Part shown: piece by piece, positions 19,531 through 34,500 of the stretch
Numbering within the stretch: position 1 is the first letter of the stretch
Layout: each line of letters opens with the position of its first letter
The notes under the pieces: generated by a model
What the model was told of the DNA's origin: nothing
What the model saw: only the letters and a program-made list of their open reading frames with translations
Database searches by the model: none
Position numbers and translations under genes: made by a program
Assembly: GCA_003117195.1 (NCBI GenBank)
Contig: BDSI01000102.1
Coordinates: forward strand, 188,062-252,061
Direction: 5' to 3'
DNA: 64,000 nt
Origin: Eudorina sp. 2006-703-Eu-15
Lineage: Eukaryota; Chlorophyta; Chlorophyceae; Chlamydomonadales; Volvocaceae

Positions 19531-22500
19531 GTCGTGAGCATGCTCAGGGTGTTGCACCCATGCTCAGCGCTACATCGAAGCCCAATGCACGCGCCGACTC
19601 GCCCCCAGCTATGTAGGTATCGTCCCGGCTCCGTCACGGCCGGTTAGTTGCCAATTGAAGCCCCGGCGCTGACGGATCGGCTTGCACGTGGCACCCGCCG
19701 GTCGTGAGCATGCTCAGGGTGTTGCACCCATGCTCAGCGCTACATCGAAGCCCAATGCACGCGCCGACTCGCCCCCTAGCTATGTTAGCTATGTAGGTAT
19801 GGTCGCGGCTCTTTCACGGCAGGATGGTCACCAATTGAAGCCCCGGCGCTGGCGGATCGGATTGCACGTGGCACCCGCCGGTCGTGAGCATGCTCAGGGT
19901 GTTGCACCCATGCTCAGCGCTACATCGAAGCCCAATGCACGCGCCGACTCGCCCCCAGCTATGTAGGTATCGTCCCGGCTCCGTCACGGCCGGTTAGTCG
20001 CCAATTGAAGCCCCGGCGCTGACGGATCGGCTTGCACGTGGCACCCGCCGGTTGTGAGCATGCTCAGGGTGTTGCACCCATGCTCAGCGCTACATCGAAG
20101 CCCAATGCACGCGCCGACTCGCCCCCTAGCTATGTTAGCTATGTAGGTATGGTACCGGCTCTTTCACGGCAGGTTGGTCACCAATTGAAGCCCCGGCGCT
20201 GGCGGATCGGATTGCACGTGGCACCCGCCGGTCGTGAGCATGCTCAGGGTGTTGTACCCATGCTCAGCGCTACATCGAAGCCCAATGCACGCGCCGACTC
20301 GCCCTCTAGCTATGCTAGCTATGTAGGTATGGTCCCGGATCTGTCACGGCAGGATGGTCACCAATTGAAGCCCCGGCGCTGGCGGATCGGATTGCACGTG
20401 GCACCCGCCGGTCGTGAGCATGCTCAGGGTGTTGCACCCATGCTCAGCGCTACATCGAAGCCCAATGCACGCGCCGACTTGCCCCCAGCTATGTAGGTAT
20501 GGTCGCGGCTCTGTCACGGCAGGTTGGTCGCCAATTGAAGCCCCGGCGCTGGCGGATCGGCTTTCACGTGGCACCCGCCGGTCGTGAGCATGCTCAGGGT
20601 GTTGCACCCATGCTCAGCGCTACATCGAAGCCCGATGCATGCGGCGACTCGCCCCCAGCTATGTAGGTATGGTCCCGGCTCTGTAACGGCAGATGGGTCG
20701 CCAATTGAAGCCCCGGCGCTGGCGGATCGGCTTCCATGTGGCATCCGCCTGGCGTGAGCATGCTCAGGGTGTTGCACCCATGCTCAGCACTACATCGAAG
20801 CCCGATGCACGCGCCGACTCGCCCCCAGCTATGTAGGTATCGTCCCGGCTCTGTCACGGCAGGTTGGTCACCAATTAAAGCCCCAGTGCTGGCGGATCGG
20901 CTTGCACGTGGCACCCGCCGGTCGTGAGCATGCTCAGGGTGTTGCACCCATGCTCAGCGCTACATCGAAGCCCAATGAACGGCAGGTTAGTCGCCAATTG
21001 AAGCCCCGGCGCTGACGGATCGGCTTGCATGTGGCAACCGCCGGTCGTGAGCATGCTCAGGGTGTTGCACCCATGCTCAGCACTATATCGAAGCCCAATG
21101 CATGCGCCGACTCGCCCCCTAGCTATGTTAGCTATGTAGGTATGGTCCCGGCTCTGTCACGGCAGGTTGGTCACCAATTGAAGCCCCGGCGCTGACGGAT
21201 CGGCTTGCACGTGGCACCCGCCGGTCGTGAGCATGCTCAGGGTGTTGCACCCATGCTCAGCGCTACATCGAAGCCCAATGCACGGCAGGTTGGTCGTCAC
21301 TTGAAGCCCCGGCGCTGGCGGATCGGCTTGCATGTGGCACCCGCCGGTCGTGAGCATGCTCAGGGTATTGCACCCATGCTCAGCGCTACATCGAAGCCCA
21401 ACCGACTCGCCCCCTGCTATGTAGGTATCGTCCCGGCTCTGTCACGGCCGGTTGGTCGCCAATTGAAGCCCCGGCGCTGGCGGATCGGCTTGCACGTGGC
21501 AACCGCCGGTCGTGAGCATGCTCAGGGTGTTGCACCCATGCTCAGCACTATATCGAAGCCCAATGCACGCGCCGACTCGCCCCCTAGCTATGTTAGCTAT
21601 GTAGGTATGGTCCCGGCTCTGTCACGGCAGGTTGGTCACCAATTGAAGCCCCGGCGCTGGTGGATCGGATTGCACGTGGCACCCGCCGGTCGTGAGCATG
21701 CTCAGGGTGTTGCACCCATGCTCAGCGCTACATCGAAGCCCAATGCACGCGCCGACTCGCCCCCAGCTATGTAGGTATCGTCCCGGCTCTGTCACGGCCG
21801 GTTGGTCGCCAACTGAAGCCCCGGCGCTGGCGGATCGGCTTCCATGTGGCATCCGCCGGTCGTGAGCATCTGATGCTCAGGGTATTGCACCCATGCTCAG
21901 CGCTACATCGAAGCCCAATGCACGCGCCGACTCGCCCCCAGCTATGTAGGTATCGCCCCGGCTCCGTCACGGCCGGTTAGTCGCCAATTGAAGCCCCGGC
22001 GCTGACGGATCGGCTTGCACATGGCACCCGCCGGTCGTGAGCATGCTCAGGGTGTTGCACCCATGCTCAGCGCTACATTGAAGCCCAATGCACGCGCCGA
22101 CTCGCCCCCAGCTATGTAGGTATGGTCGCGGCTCTGTCACGGCAGGTTGGTCGCCAATTGAAGCCCCGGCGCTGACGGATCGGCTTGCACATGGCACCCG
22201 CCGGTCGTGAGCATGCTCAGAGTGTTGCACCCATGCTCAGCGCTACATCGAAGCCCAATGCACGCGCCGACTCGCCCCCAGCTATGTTAGCTATGTAGGT
22301 ATGGTCGCGGCTCTGTCACAGCAGGTCGGTCGTCACTTGAAGCCCCGGCGCTGGCGGATCGGCTTTCACGTGGCATCCGCCGGTCTTGAGCATGCTCAGA
22401 GTGTTGCACCCATGCTCAGCGCTACATCGAAGCCCGATGCATGCGACGACTCGCCCCCTAGCTATGTTAGCTATGTAGGTATCGTCCCGGCTCTGTCACA

Positions 22501-25500
22501 GCAGGTTGGTCGTCACTTGAAGCCCCGGCGCTGGCGGATCGGCTTTCACGTGGCATCCGCCGGTCTTGAGCATGCTCAGAGTGTTGCACCCATGCTCAGC
22601 GCTACATCGAAGCCCGATGCATGCGGCGACTCGCCCCCAGCTATGTAGGTATGGTCCCGGCTCTGTAACTGCAGGTTGGTCGCCAATTGAAGCCCCGGCG
22701 CTGGCGGATCGGCTTCCATGTGGCATCCGACGGTCGTGAGCATGCTCAGGGTGTTGCACCCATGCTCAGCGCTACATCGAAGCCCGATGCACGCGCCGAC
22801 TCGCCCCCAGCTATGTAGGTATCGTCGCGGCTCTGTCACGGCAGGTTGGTCACCAATTGAAGCCCCAGCACTGGCGGATCGGCTTGCACGTGGCACCCGC
22901 CGGTCGTGAGCATGCTCAGGGTATTGCACCCATGCTCAGCGCTACATCGAAGCCCAATGCACGCGCCGACTCGCCCCCAGCTATGTAGGTATCGTCCCGG
23001 CTCTGTCACGGCCGGTTGGTCGCCAATTGAAGCCCCGGCGCTGGCGGATCGGCTTCCATGTGGCATCGCCGGTCGTGAGCATCTGATGCTCAGGGTATTG
23101 CACCCATGCTCAGCGCTACATCGAAGCCCAATGCACGCGCCGACTCGCCCCCAGCTATGTAGGTATCGCCCCGGCTCCGTCACGGCCGGTTAGTCGCCAA
23201 TTGAAGCCCCGGCGCTGACGGATCGGCTTGCACATGGCACCCGCCGGTCGTGAGCATGCTCAGGGTGTTGCACCCATGCTCAGCGCTACATCGAAGCCCA
23301 ATGCACGCGCCGACTCGCCCCCAGCTATGTAGGTATGGTCGCGGCTCTGTCACGGCAGGTTGGTCGCCAATTGAAGCCCCGGCGCTGACGGATCGGCTTG
23401 CACATGGCACCCGCCGGTCGTGAGCATGCTCAGAGTGTTGCACCCATGCTCAGCGCTACATCGAAGCCCAATGCACGCGCCGACTCGCCCCCAGCTATGT
23501 TAGCTATGTAGGTATGGTCGCGGCTCTGTCACAGCAGGTCGGTCGTCACTTGAAGCCCCGGCGCTGGCGGATCGGCTTTCACGTGGCATCCGCCGGTCTT
23601 GAGCATGCTCAGAGTGTTGCACCCATGCTCAGCGCTACATCGAAGCCCGATGCATGCGACGACTCGCCCCCTAGCTATGTTAGCTATGTAGGTATCGTCC
23701 CGGCTCTGTCACAGCAGGTTGGTCGTCACTTGAAGCCCCGGCGCTGGCGGATCGGCTTTCACGTGGCATCCGCCGGTCTTGAGCATGCTCAGAGTGTTGC
23801 ACCCATGCTCAGCGCTACATCGAAGCCCGATGCATGCGGCGACTCGCCCCCAGCTATGTAGGTATGGTCCCGGCTCTGTAACTGCAGGTTGGTCGCCAAT
23901 TGAAGCCCCGGCGCTGGCGGATCGGCTTCCATGTGGCATCCGACGGTCGTGAGCATGCTCAGGGTGTTGCACCCATGCTCAGCGCTACATCGAAGCCCGA
24001 TGCACGCGCCGACTCGCCCCCAGCTATGTAGGTATCGTCGCGGCTCTGTCACGGCAGGTTGGTCACCAATTGAAGCCCCAGCACTGGCGGATCGGCTTGC
24101 ACGTGGCACCCGCCGGTCGTGAGCATGCTCAGGGTATTGCACCCATGCTCAGCGCTACATCGAAGCCCAATGCACGCGCCGACTCGCCCCCAGCTATGTA
24201 GGTATCGTCGCGGCTCTGTCACGGCAGGTTGGTCGCCAATTGAAGCCCCGGCGCTGACGGATCGGCTTGCACATGGCACCCGCCGGTCGTGAGCATGCTC
24301 AGAGTGTTGCACCCATGCTCAGCGCTACATCGAAGCCCAATGCACGCGCCGACTCGCCCCCAGCTATGTAGGTATGGTCGCGGCTCTGTCACGGCAGGTT
24401 GGTCGTCACTTGAAGCCCCGGCGCTGGCGGATCGGCTTTCACGTGGCATCCGCCGGTCTTGAGCATGCTCAGAGTGTTGCACCCATGCTCAGCGCTACAT
24501 CGAAGCCCGATGCATGCGGCGACTCGCCCCCAGCTATGTAGGTATGGTCCCGGCTCTGTAACTGCAGTTTGGTCGCCAATTGAAGCCCCGGCGCTGGCGG
24601 ATCGGCTTCCATGTGGCATCCGACGGTCTTGAGCATGCTCAGGGTGTTGCACCCATGCTCAGCGCTACATCGAAGCCCGATGCACGCGCCGACTCGCCCC
24701 CAGCTATGTAGGTATCGTCGCGGCTCTGTCACGGCAGGTTGGTCACCAATTGAAGCCCCAGCACTGGCGGATCGGCTTGCACGTGGCACCCGCCGGTCGT
24801 GAGCATGCTCAGGGTATTGCACCCATGCTCAGCGCTACATCGAAGCCCGATGCACGCGCCGACTCGCCCCCAGCTATGTAGGTATCGTCGCGGCTCTGTC
24901 ACGGCAGGTTGGTCACCAATTGAAGCCCCAGCACTGGCGGATCGGCTTGCACGTGGCACCCGCCGGTCGTGAGCATGCTCAGGGTATTGCACCCATGCTC
25001 AGCGCTACATCGAAGCCCAATGCACGCGCCGACTCGCCCCCAGCTATGTAGGTATCGTCGCGGCTCTGTCACGGCAGGTTGGTCGCCAATTGAAGCCCCG
25101 GCGCTGACGGATCGGCTTGCACATGGCACCCGCCGGTCGTGAGCATGCTCAGAGTGTTGCACCCATGCTCAGCGCTACATCGAAGCCCAATGCACGCGCC
25201 GACTCGCCCCCAGCTATGTAGGTATGGTCGCGGCTCTGTCACGGCAGGTTGGTCGCCAATTGAAGCCCCGGCGCTGACGGATCGGCTTGCACATGGCACC
25301 CGCCGGTCGTGAGCATGCTCAGAGTGTTGCACCCATGCTCAGCGCTACATCGAAGCCCAATGCACGCGCCGACTCGCCCCCAGCTATGTTAGCTATGTAG
25401 GTATGGTCGCGGCTCTGTCACAGCAGGTCGGTCGTCACTTGAAGCCCCGGCGCTGGCGGATCGGCTTTCACGTGGCATCCGCCGGTCTTGAGCATGTTCA

Positions 25501-28500
25501 GAGTGTTGCACCCATGCTCAGCTCTACATCGAAGCCCGATGCATGCGGCGACTCGCCCCCAGCTATGTAGGTATGGTCCCGGCTCTGTAACTGCAGGTTG
25601 GTCGCCAATTGAAGCCCCGGCGCTGGCGGATCGGATTGCACGTGGCATCCGACGGTCGTGAGCATGCTCAGGGTGTTGCACCCATGCTCAGCGCTACATC
25701 GAAGCCCAATGCACGCGCCGACTCGCCCCCAGCTATGTAGGTATCGTCGCGGCTCTGTCACGGCAGGTTGGTCACCAATTGAAGCCCCAGCACTGGCGGA
25801 TCGGCTTGCACGTGGCACCCGCCGGTCGTGAGCATGCTCAGGGTATTGCACCCATGCTCAGCGCTACATCGAAGCCCAATGCACGCGCCGACTCGCCCCC
25901 AGCTATGTAGGTATCGTCGCGGCTCTGTCACGGCAGGTTGGTCGCCAATTGAAGCCCCGGCGCTGACGGATCGGCTTGCACATGGCACCCGCCGGTCGTG
26001 AGCATGCTCAGAGTGTTGCACCCATGCTCAGCGCTACATCGAAGCCCAATGCACGCGCCGACTCGCCCCCAGCTATGTTAGCTATGTAGGTATGGTCGCG
26101 GCTCTGTCACAGCAGGTCGGTCGTCACTTGAAGCCCCGGCGCTGGCGGATCGGCTTTCACGTGGCATCCGCCGGTCTTGAGCATGCTCAGAGTGTTGCAC
26201 CCATGCTCAGCGCTACATCGAAGCCCGATGCATGCGGCGACTCGCCCCCTAGCTATGTTAGCTATGTAGGTATCGTCCCGGCTCTGTCACAGCAGGTTGG
26301 TCGTCACTTGAAGCCCCGGCACTGGCGGATCGGCTTTCACGTGGCATCCGCCGGTCTTGAGCATGCTCAGAGTGTTGCACCCATGCTCAGCGCTACATCG
26401 AAGCCCGATGCATGCGGCGACTCGCCCCCAGCTATGTAGGTATGGTCCCGGCTCTGTAACTGCAGGTTGGTCGCCAATTGAAGCCCCGGCGCTGGCGGAT
26501 CGGCTTCCATGTGGCATCCGACGGTCGTGAGCATGCTCAGGGTATTGCACCCATGCTCAGCGCTACATCGAAGCCCAATGCACGCGCCGACTCGCCCCCA
26601 GCTATGTAGGTATCGTCGCGGCTCTGTCACGGCAGGTTGGTCACCAATTGAAGCCCCAGCACTGGCGGATCGGCTTGCACGTGGCACCCGCCGGTCGTGA
26701 GCATGCTCAGGGTATTGCACCCATGCTCAGCGCTACATCGAAGCCCAATGCACGCGCCGACTCGCCCCCAGCTATGTAGGTATCGTCGCGGCTCTGTCAC
26801 GGCAGGTTGGTCGCCAATTGAAGCCCCGGCGCTGACGGATCGGCTTGCACATGGCACCCGCCGGTCGTGAGCATGCTCAGAGTGTTGCACCCATGCTCAG
26901 CGCTACATCGAAGCCCAATGCACGCGCCGACTCGCCCCCAGCTATGTTAGCTATGTAGGTATGGTCGCGGCTCTGTCACAGCAGGTCGGTCGTCACTTGA
27001 AGCCCCGGCGCTGGCGGATCGGCTTTCACGTGGCATCCGCCGGTCTTGAGCATGCTCAGAGTGTTGCACCCATGCTCAGCGCTACATCGAAGCCCGATGC
27101 ATGCGGCGACTCGCCCCCTAGCTATGTTAGCTATGTAGGTATCGTCCCGGCTCTGTCACAGCAGGTTGGTCGTCACTTGAAGCCCCGGCGCTGGCGGATC
27201 GGCTTTCACGTGGCATCCGCCGGTCTTGAGCATGCTCAGAGTGTTGCACCCATGCTCAGCGCTACATCGAAGCCCGATGCATGCGGTGACTCGCCCCCAG
27301 CTATGTAGGTATGGTCCCGGCTCTGTAACTGCAGGTTGGTCGCCAATTGAAGCCCCGGCGCTGGCGGATCGGCTTTCACGTGGCATCCGACGGTCGTGAG
27401 CATGCTCAGGGTGTTGCACCCATGCTCAGCGCTACATCGAAGCCCGATGCACGCGCCGACTCGCCCCCAGCTATGTAGGTATCGTCGCGGCTCTGTCACG
27501 GCAGGTTGGTCGCCAATTGAAGCCCCGGCGCTGACGGATCGGCTTGCACATGGCACCCGCCGGTCGTGAGCATGCTCAGAGTGTTGCACCCATGCTCAGC
27601 GCTACATCGAAGCCCAATGCACGCGCCGACTCGCCCCCAGCTATGTAGGTATGGTCGCGGCTCTGTCACAGCAGGTCGGTCGTCACTTGAAGCCCCGGCG
27701 CTGGCGGATCGGCTTGCACATGGCACCCGCCGGTCGTGAGCATGCTCAGAGTGTTGCACCCATGCTCAGCGCTACATCGAAGCCCAATGCACGCGCCGAC
27801 TCGCCCCCAGCTATGTTAGCTATGTAGGTATGGTCGCGGCTCTGTCACAGCAGGTCGGTCGTCACTTGAAGCCCCGGCGCTGGCGGATCGGCTTTCACGT
27901 GGCATCCGCCGGTCTTGAGCATGCTCAGAGTGTTGCACCCATGCTCAGCGCTACATCGAAGCCCGATGCATGCGGCGACTCGCCCCCTAGCTATGTTAGC
28001 TATGTAGGTATCGTCCCGGCTCTGTCACAGCAGGTTGGTCGTCACTTGAAGCCCCGGCGCTGGCGGATCGGCTTTCACGTGGCATCCGCCGGTCTTGAGC
28101 ATGCTCAGAGTGTTGCACCCATGCTCAGCGCTACATCGAAGCCCGATGCATGCGGCGACTCGCCCCCAGCTATGTAGGTATGGTCCCGGCTCTGTAACTG
28201 CAGGTTGGTCGCCAATTGAAGCCCCGGCGCTGGCGGATCGGCTTCCATGTGGCATCCGACGGTCGTGAGCATGCTCAGGGTGTTGCACCCATGCTCAGCG
28301 CTACATCGAAGCCCGATGCACGCGCCGACTCGCCCCCAGCTATGTAGGTATCGTCGCGGCTCTGTCACGGCAGGTTGGTCACCAATTGAAGCCCCAGCAC
28401 TGGCGGATCGGCTTGCACGTGGCACCCGCCGGTCGTGAGCATGCTCAGGGTATTGCACCCATGCTCAGCGCTACATCGAAGCCCAATGCACGCGCCGACT

Positions 28501-31500
28501 CGCCCCCAGCTATGTAGGTATCGTCGCGGCTCTGTCACGGCAGGTTGGTCGCCAATTGAAGCCCCGGCGCTGACGGATCGGCTTGCACATGGCACCCGCC
28601 GGTCGTGAGCATGCTCAGAGTGTTGCACCCATGCTCAGCGCTACATCGAAGCCCAATGCACGCACCGACTCGCCCCCAGCTATGTTAGCTATGTAGGTAT
28701 GGTCGCGGCTCTGTCACAGCAGGTCGGTCGTCACTTGAAGCCCCGGCGCTGGCGGATCGGCTTTCACGTGGCATCCGCCGGTCTTGAGCATGCTCAGAGT
28801 GTTGCACCCATGCTCAGCGCTACATCGAAGCCCGATGCATGCGGCGACTCGCCCCCAGCTATGTTAGCTATGTAGGTATCGTCCCGGCTCTGTCACAGCA
28901 GGTTGGTCGTCACTTGAAGCCCCGGCGCTGGCGGATCGGCTTTCACGTGGCATCCGCCGGTCTTGAGCATGCTCAGAGTGTTGCACCCATGCTCAGCGCT
29001 ACATCGAAGCCCGATGCATGCGGCGACTCGCCCCCAGCTATGTAGGTATGGTCCCGGCTCTGTAACTGCAGGTTGGTCGCCAATTGAAGCCCCGGCGCTG
29101 GCGGATCGGCTTTCACGTGGCATCCGACGGTCGTGAGCATGCTCAGGGTGTTGCACCCATGCTCAGCGCTACATCGAAGCCCGATGCACGCGCCGACTCG
29201 CCCCCAGCTATGTAGGTATCGTCGCGGCTCTGTCACGGCAGGTTGGTCACCAATTGAAGCCCCAGCACTGGCGGATCGGCTTGCACGTGGCACCCGCCGG
29301 TCGTGAGCATGCTCAGGGTATTGCACCCATGCTCAGCGCTACATCGAAGCCCAATGCACGCGCCGACTCGCCCCCAGCTATGTAGGTATCGTCGCGGCTC
29401 TGTCACGGCAGGTTGGTCGCCAATTGAAGCCCCGGCGCTGACGGATCGGCTTGCACATGGCACCCGCCGGTCGTGAGCATGCTCAGAGTGTTGCACCCAT
29501 GCTCAGCGCTACATCGAAGCCCAATGCACGCGCCGACTCGCCCCCAGCTATGTTAGCTATGTAGGTATGGTCGCGGCTCTGTCACAGCAGGTCGGTCGTC
29601 ACTTGAAGCCCCGGCGCTGGCGGATCGGCTTTCACGTGGCATCCGCCGGTCTTGAGCATGCTCAGAGTGTTGCACCCATGCTCAGCGCTACATCGAAGCC
29701 CGATGCATGCGGCGACTCGCCCCCTAGCTATGTTAGCTATGTAGGTATCGTCCCGGCTCTGTCACAGCAGGTTGGTCGTCACTTGAAGCCCCGGCGCTGG
29801 CGGATCAGCTTTCACGTGGCATCCGCCGGTCTTGAGCATGCTCAGAGTGTTGCACCCATGCTCAGCGCTACATCGAAGCCCGATGCATGCGGCGACTCGC
29901 CCCCAGCTATGTAGGTATGGTCCCGGCTCTGTAACTGCAGGTTGGTCGCCAATTGAAGCCCCGGCGCTGGCGGATCGGCTTCCATGTGGCATCCGACGGT
30001 CGTGAGCATGCTCAGGGTGTTGCACCCATGCTCAGCGCTACATCGAAGCCCGATGCACGCGCCGACTCGCCCCCAGCTATGTAGGTATCGTCGCGGCTCT
30101 GTCACGGCAGGTTGGTCACCAATTGAAGCCCCAGCACTGGCGGATCGGCTTGCACGTGGCACCCGCCGGTCGTGAGCATGCTCAGGGTATTGCACCCATG
30201 CTCAGCGCTACATCGAAGCCCAATGCACGCGCCGACTCGCCCCCAGCTATGTAGGTATGGTCGCGGCTCTGTCACGGCAGGTTGGTCGCCAATTGAAGCC
30301 CCGGCGCTGACGGATCGGCTTGCACATGGCACCCGCCGGTCGTGAGCATGCTCAGAGTGTTGCACCCATGCTCAGCGCTACATCGAAGCCCAATGCACGC
30401 GCCGACTCGCCCCCAGCTATGTTAGCTATGTAGGTATGGTCGCGGCTCTGTCACAGCAGGTCGGTCGTCACTTGAAGCCCCGGCGCTGGCGGATCGGCTT
30501 TCACGTGGCATCCGCCGGTCTTGAGCATGCTCAGAGTGTTGCACCCATGCTCAGCGCTACATCGAAGCCCGATGCATGCGGCGACTCGCCCCCTAGCTAT
30601 GTTAGCTATGTAGGTATCGTCCCGGCTCTGTCACAGCAGGTTGGTCGTCACTTGAAGCCCCGGCGCTGGCGGATCGGCTTTCACGTGGCATCCGCCGGTC
30701 TTGAGCATGCTCAGAGTGTTGCACCCATGCTCAGCGCTACATCGAAGCCCGATGCATGCGGCGACTCGCCCCCAGCTATGTAGGTATGGTCCCGGCTCTG
30801 TAACTGCAGGTTGGTCGTCACTTGAAGCCCCGGCGCTGGCGGATCGGCTTTCATGTGGCATCCGACGGTCGTGAGCATGCTCAGGGTGTTGCACCCATGC
30901 TCAGCGCTACATCGAAGCCCGATGCACGCGCCGACTCGCCCCCAGCTATGTAGGTATCGTCGCGGCTCTGTCACGGCAGGTTGGTCGCCAATTGAAGCCC
31001 CGGCGCTGACGGATCGGCTTGCACATGGCACCCGCCGGTCGTGAGCATGCTCAGAGTGTTGCACCCATGCTCAGCGCTACATCGAAGCCCAATGCACGCG
31101 CCGACTCGCCCCCAGCTATGTTAGCTATGTAGGTATGGTCGCGGCTCTGTCACAGCAGGTCGGTCGTCACTTGAAGCCCCGGCGCTGGCGGATCGGCTTT
31201 CACGTGGCATCCGCCGGTCTTGAGCATGCTCAGAGTGTTGCACCCATGCTCAGCGCTACATCGAAGCCCGATGCATGCGGCGACTCGCCCCCTAGCTATG
31301 TTAGCTATGTAGGTATCGTCCCGGCTCTGTCACAGCAGGTTGGTCGTCAATTGAAGCCCCGGCGCTGGCGGATCGGCTTTCACGTGGCATCCGCCGGTCT
31401 TGAGCATGCTCAGAGTGTTGCACCCATGCTCAGCGCTACATCGAAGCCCGATGCATGCGGCGACTCGCCCCCAGCTATGTAGGTATGGTCCCGGCTCTGT

Positions 31501-34500
31501 AACTGCAGGTTGGTCGCCAATTGAAGCCCCGGCGCTGACGGATCGGCTTGCACATGGCACCCGCCGGTCGTGAGCATGCTCAGAGTGTTGCACCCATGCT
31601 CAGCGCTACATCGAAGCCCAATGCACGCGCCGACTCGCCCCCAGCTATGTTAGCTATGTAGGTATGGTCGCGGCTCTGTCACAGCAGGTCGGTCGTCACT
31701 TGAAGCCCCGGCGCTGGCGGATCGGCTTTCAAGTGGCATCCGCCGGTCTTGAGCATGCTCAGAGTGTTGCACCCATGCTCAGCGCTACATCGAAGCCCGA
31801 TGCATGCGGCGACTCGCCCCCTAGCTATGTTAGCTATGTAGGTATCGTCCCGGCTCTGTCACAGCAGGTTGGTCGTCAATTGAAGCCCCGGCGCTGGCGG
31901 ATCGGCTTTCACGTGGCATCCGCCGGTCTTGAGCATGCTCAGAGTGTTGCACCCATGCTCAGCGCTACATCGAAGCCCGATGCATGCGGCGACTCGCCCC
32001 CAGCTATGTAGGTATGGTCCCGGCTCTGTAACTGCAGGTTGGTCGCCAATTGAAGCCCCGGCGCTGACGGATCGGCTTGCACATGGCACCCGCCGGTCGT
32101 GAGCATGCTCAGAGTGTTGCACCCATGCTCAGCGCTACATCGAAGCCCAATGCACGCGCCGACTCGCCCCCAGCTATGTAGGTATCGTCGCGGCTCTGTC
32201 ACGGCAGGTTGGTCACCAATTGAAGCCCCAGCACTGGCGGATCGGCTTGCACGTGGCACCCGCCGGTCGTGAGCATGCTCAGGGTATTGCACCCATGCTC
32301 AGCGCTACATCGAAGCCCAATGCACGCGCCGACTCGCCCCCAGCTATGTAGGTATGGTCGCGGCTCTGTCACGGCAGGTTGGTCGCCAATTGAAGCCCCG
32401 GCGCTGACGGATCGGCTTGCACATGGCACCCGCCGGTCGTGAGCATGCTCAGAGTGTTGCACCCATGCTCAGCGCTACATCGAAGCCCAATGCACGCGCC
32501 GACTCGCCCCCAGCTATGTTAGCTATGTAGGTATGGTCGCGGCTCTGTCACAGCAGGTCGGTCGTCACTTGAAGCCCCGGCGCTGGCGGATCGGCTTTCA
32601 CGTGGCATCCGCCGGTCTTGAGCATGCTCAGAGTGTTGCACCCATGCTCAGCGCTACATCGAAGCCCGATGCATGCGGCGACTCGCCCCCTAGCTATGTT
32701 AGCTATGTAGGTATCGTCCCGGCTCTGTCACAGCAGGTTGGTCGTCACTTGAAGCCCCGGCGCTGGCGGATCGGCTTTCACGTGGCATCCGCCGGTCGTG
32801 AGCATGCTCAGAGTGTTGCACCCATGCTCAGCGCTACATCGAAGCCCAATGCACGCGCCGACTCGCCCCCAGCTATGTTAGCTATGTAGGTATGGTCGCG
32901 GCTCTGTCACAGCAGGTCGGTCGTCACTTGAAGCCCCGGCGCTGGCGGATCGGCTTTCACGTGGCATCCGCCGGTCTTGAGCATGCTCAGAGTGTTGCAC
33001 CCATGCTCAGCGCTACATCGAAGCCCGATGCATGCGGCGACTCGCCCCCAGCTATGTAGGTATGGTCCCGGCTCTGTAACTGCAGGTTGGTCGCCAATTG
33101 AAGCCCCGGCGCTGACGGATCGGCTTGCACATGGCACCCGCCGGTCGTGAGCATGCTCAGAGTGTTGCACCCATGCTCAGCGCTACATCGAAGCCCAATG
33201 CACGCGCCGACTCGCCCCCAGCTATGTAGGTATCGTCGCGGCTCTGTCACGGCAGGTTGGTCACCAATTGAAGCCCCAGCACTGGCGGATCGGCTTGCAC
33301 GTGGCACCCGCCGGTCGTGAGCATGCTCAGGGTATTGCACCCATGCTCAGCGCTACATCGAAGCCCAATGCACGCGCCGACTCGCCCCCAGCTATGTAGG
33401 TATCGTCGCGGCTCTGTCACGGCAGGTTGGTCGCCAATTGAAGCCCCGGCGCTGACGGATCGGCTTGCACATGGCACCCGCCGGTCGTGAGCATGCTCAG
33501 AGTGTTGCACCCATGCTCAGCGCTACATCGAAGCCCAATGCACGCGCCGACTCGCCCCCAGCTATGTTAGCTATGTAGGTATGGTCGCGGCTCTGTCACA
33601 GCAGGTCGGTCGTCACTTGAAGCCCCGGCGCTGGCGGATCGGCTTTCACGTGGCATCCGCCGGTCTTGAGCATGCTCAGAGTGTTGCACCCATGCTCAGC
33701 GCTACATCGAAGCCCGATGCATGCGGCGACTCGCCCCCTAGCTATGTTAGCTATGTAGGTATCGTCCCGGCTCTGTCACAGCAGGTTGGTCGTCACTTGA
33801 AGCCCCGGCGCTGGCGGATCGGCTTTCACGTGGCATCCGCCGGTCTTGAGCATGCTCAGAGTGTTGCACCCATGCTCAGCGCTACATCGAAGCCCGATGC
33901 ATGCGGCGACTCGCCCCCAGCTATGTAGGTATGGTCCCGGCTCTGTAACTGCAGGTTGGTCGCCAATTGAAGCCCCGGCGCTGGCGGATCGGCTTTCACG
34001 TGGCATCCGACGGTCGTGAGCATGCTCAGGGTGTTGCACCCATGCTCAGCGCTACATCGAAGCCCGATGCACGCGCCGACTCGCCCCCAGCTATGTAGGT
34101 ATCGTCGCGGCTCTGTCACGGCAGGTTGGTCACCAATTGAAGCCCCAGCACTGGCGGATCGGCTTGCACGTGGCACCCGCCGGTCGTGAGCATGCTCAGG
34201 GTATTGCACCCATGCTCAGCGCTACATCGAAGCCCAATGCACGCACCGACTCGCCCCCAGCTATGTAGGTATCGTCGCGGCTCTGTCACGGCAGGTTGGT
34301 CGCCAATTGAAGCCCCGGCGCTGACGGATCGGCTTGCACATGGCACCCGCCGGTCGTGAGCATGCTCAGAGTGTTGCACCCATGCTCAGCGCTACATCGA
34401 AGCCCAATGCACGCGCCGACTCGCCCCCAGCTATGTAGGTATGGTCGCGGCTCTGTCACGGCAGGTTGGTCGCCAATTGAAGCCCCGGCGCTGACGGATC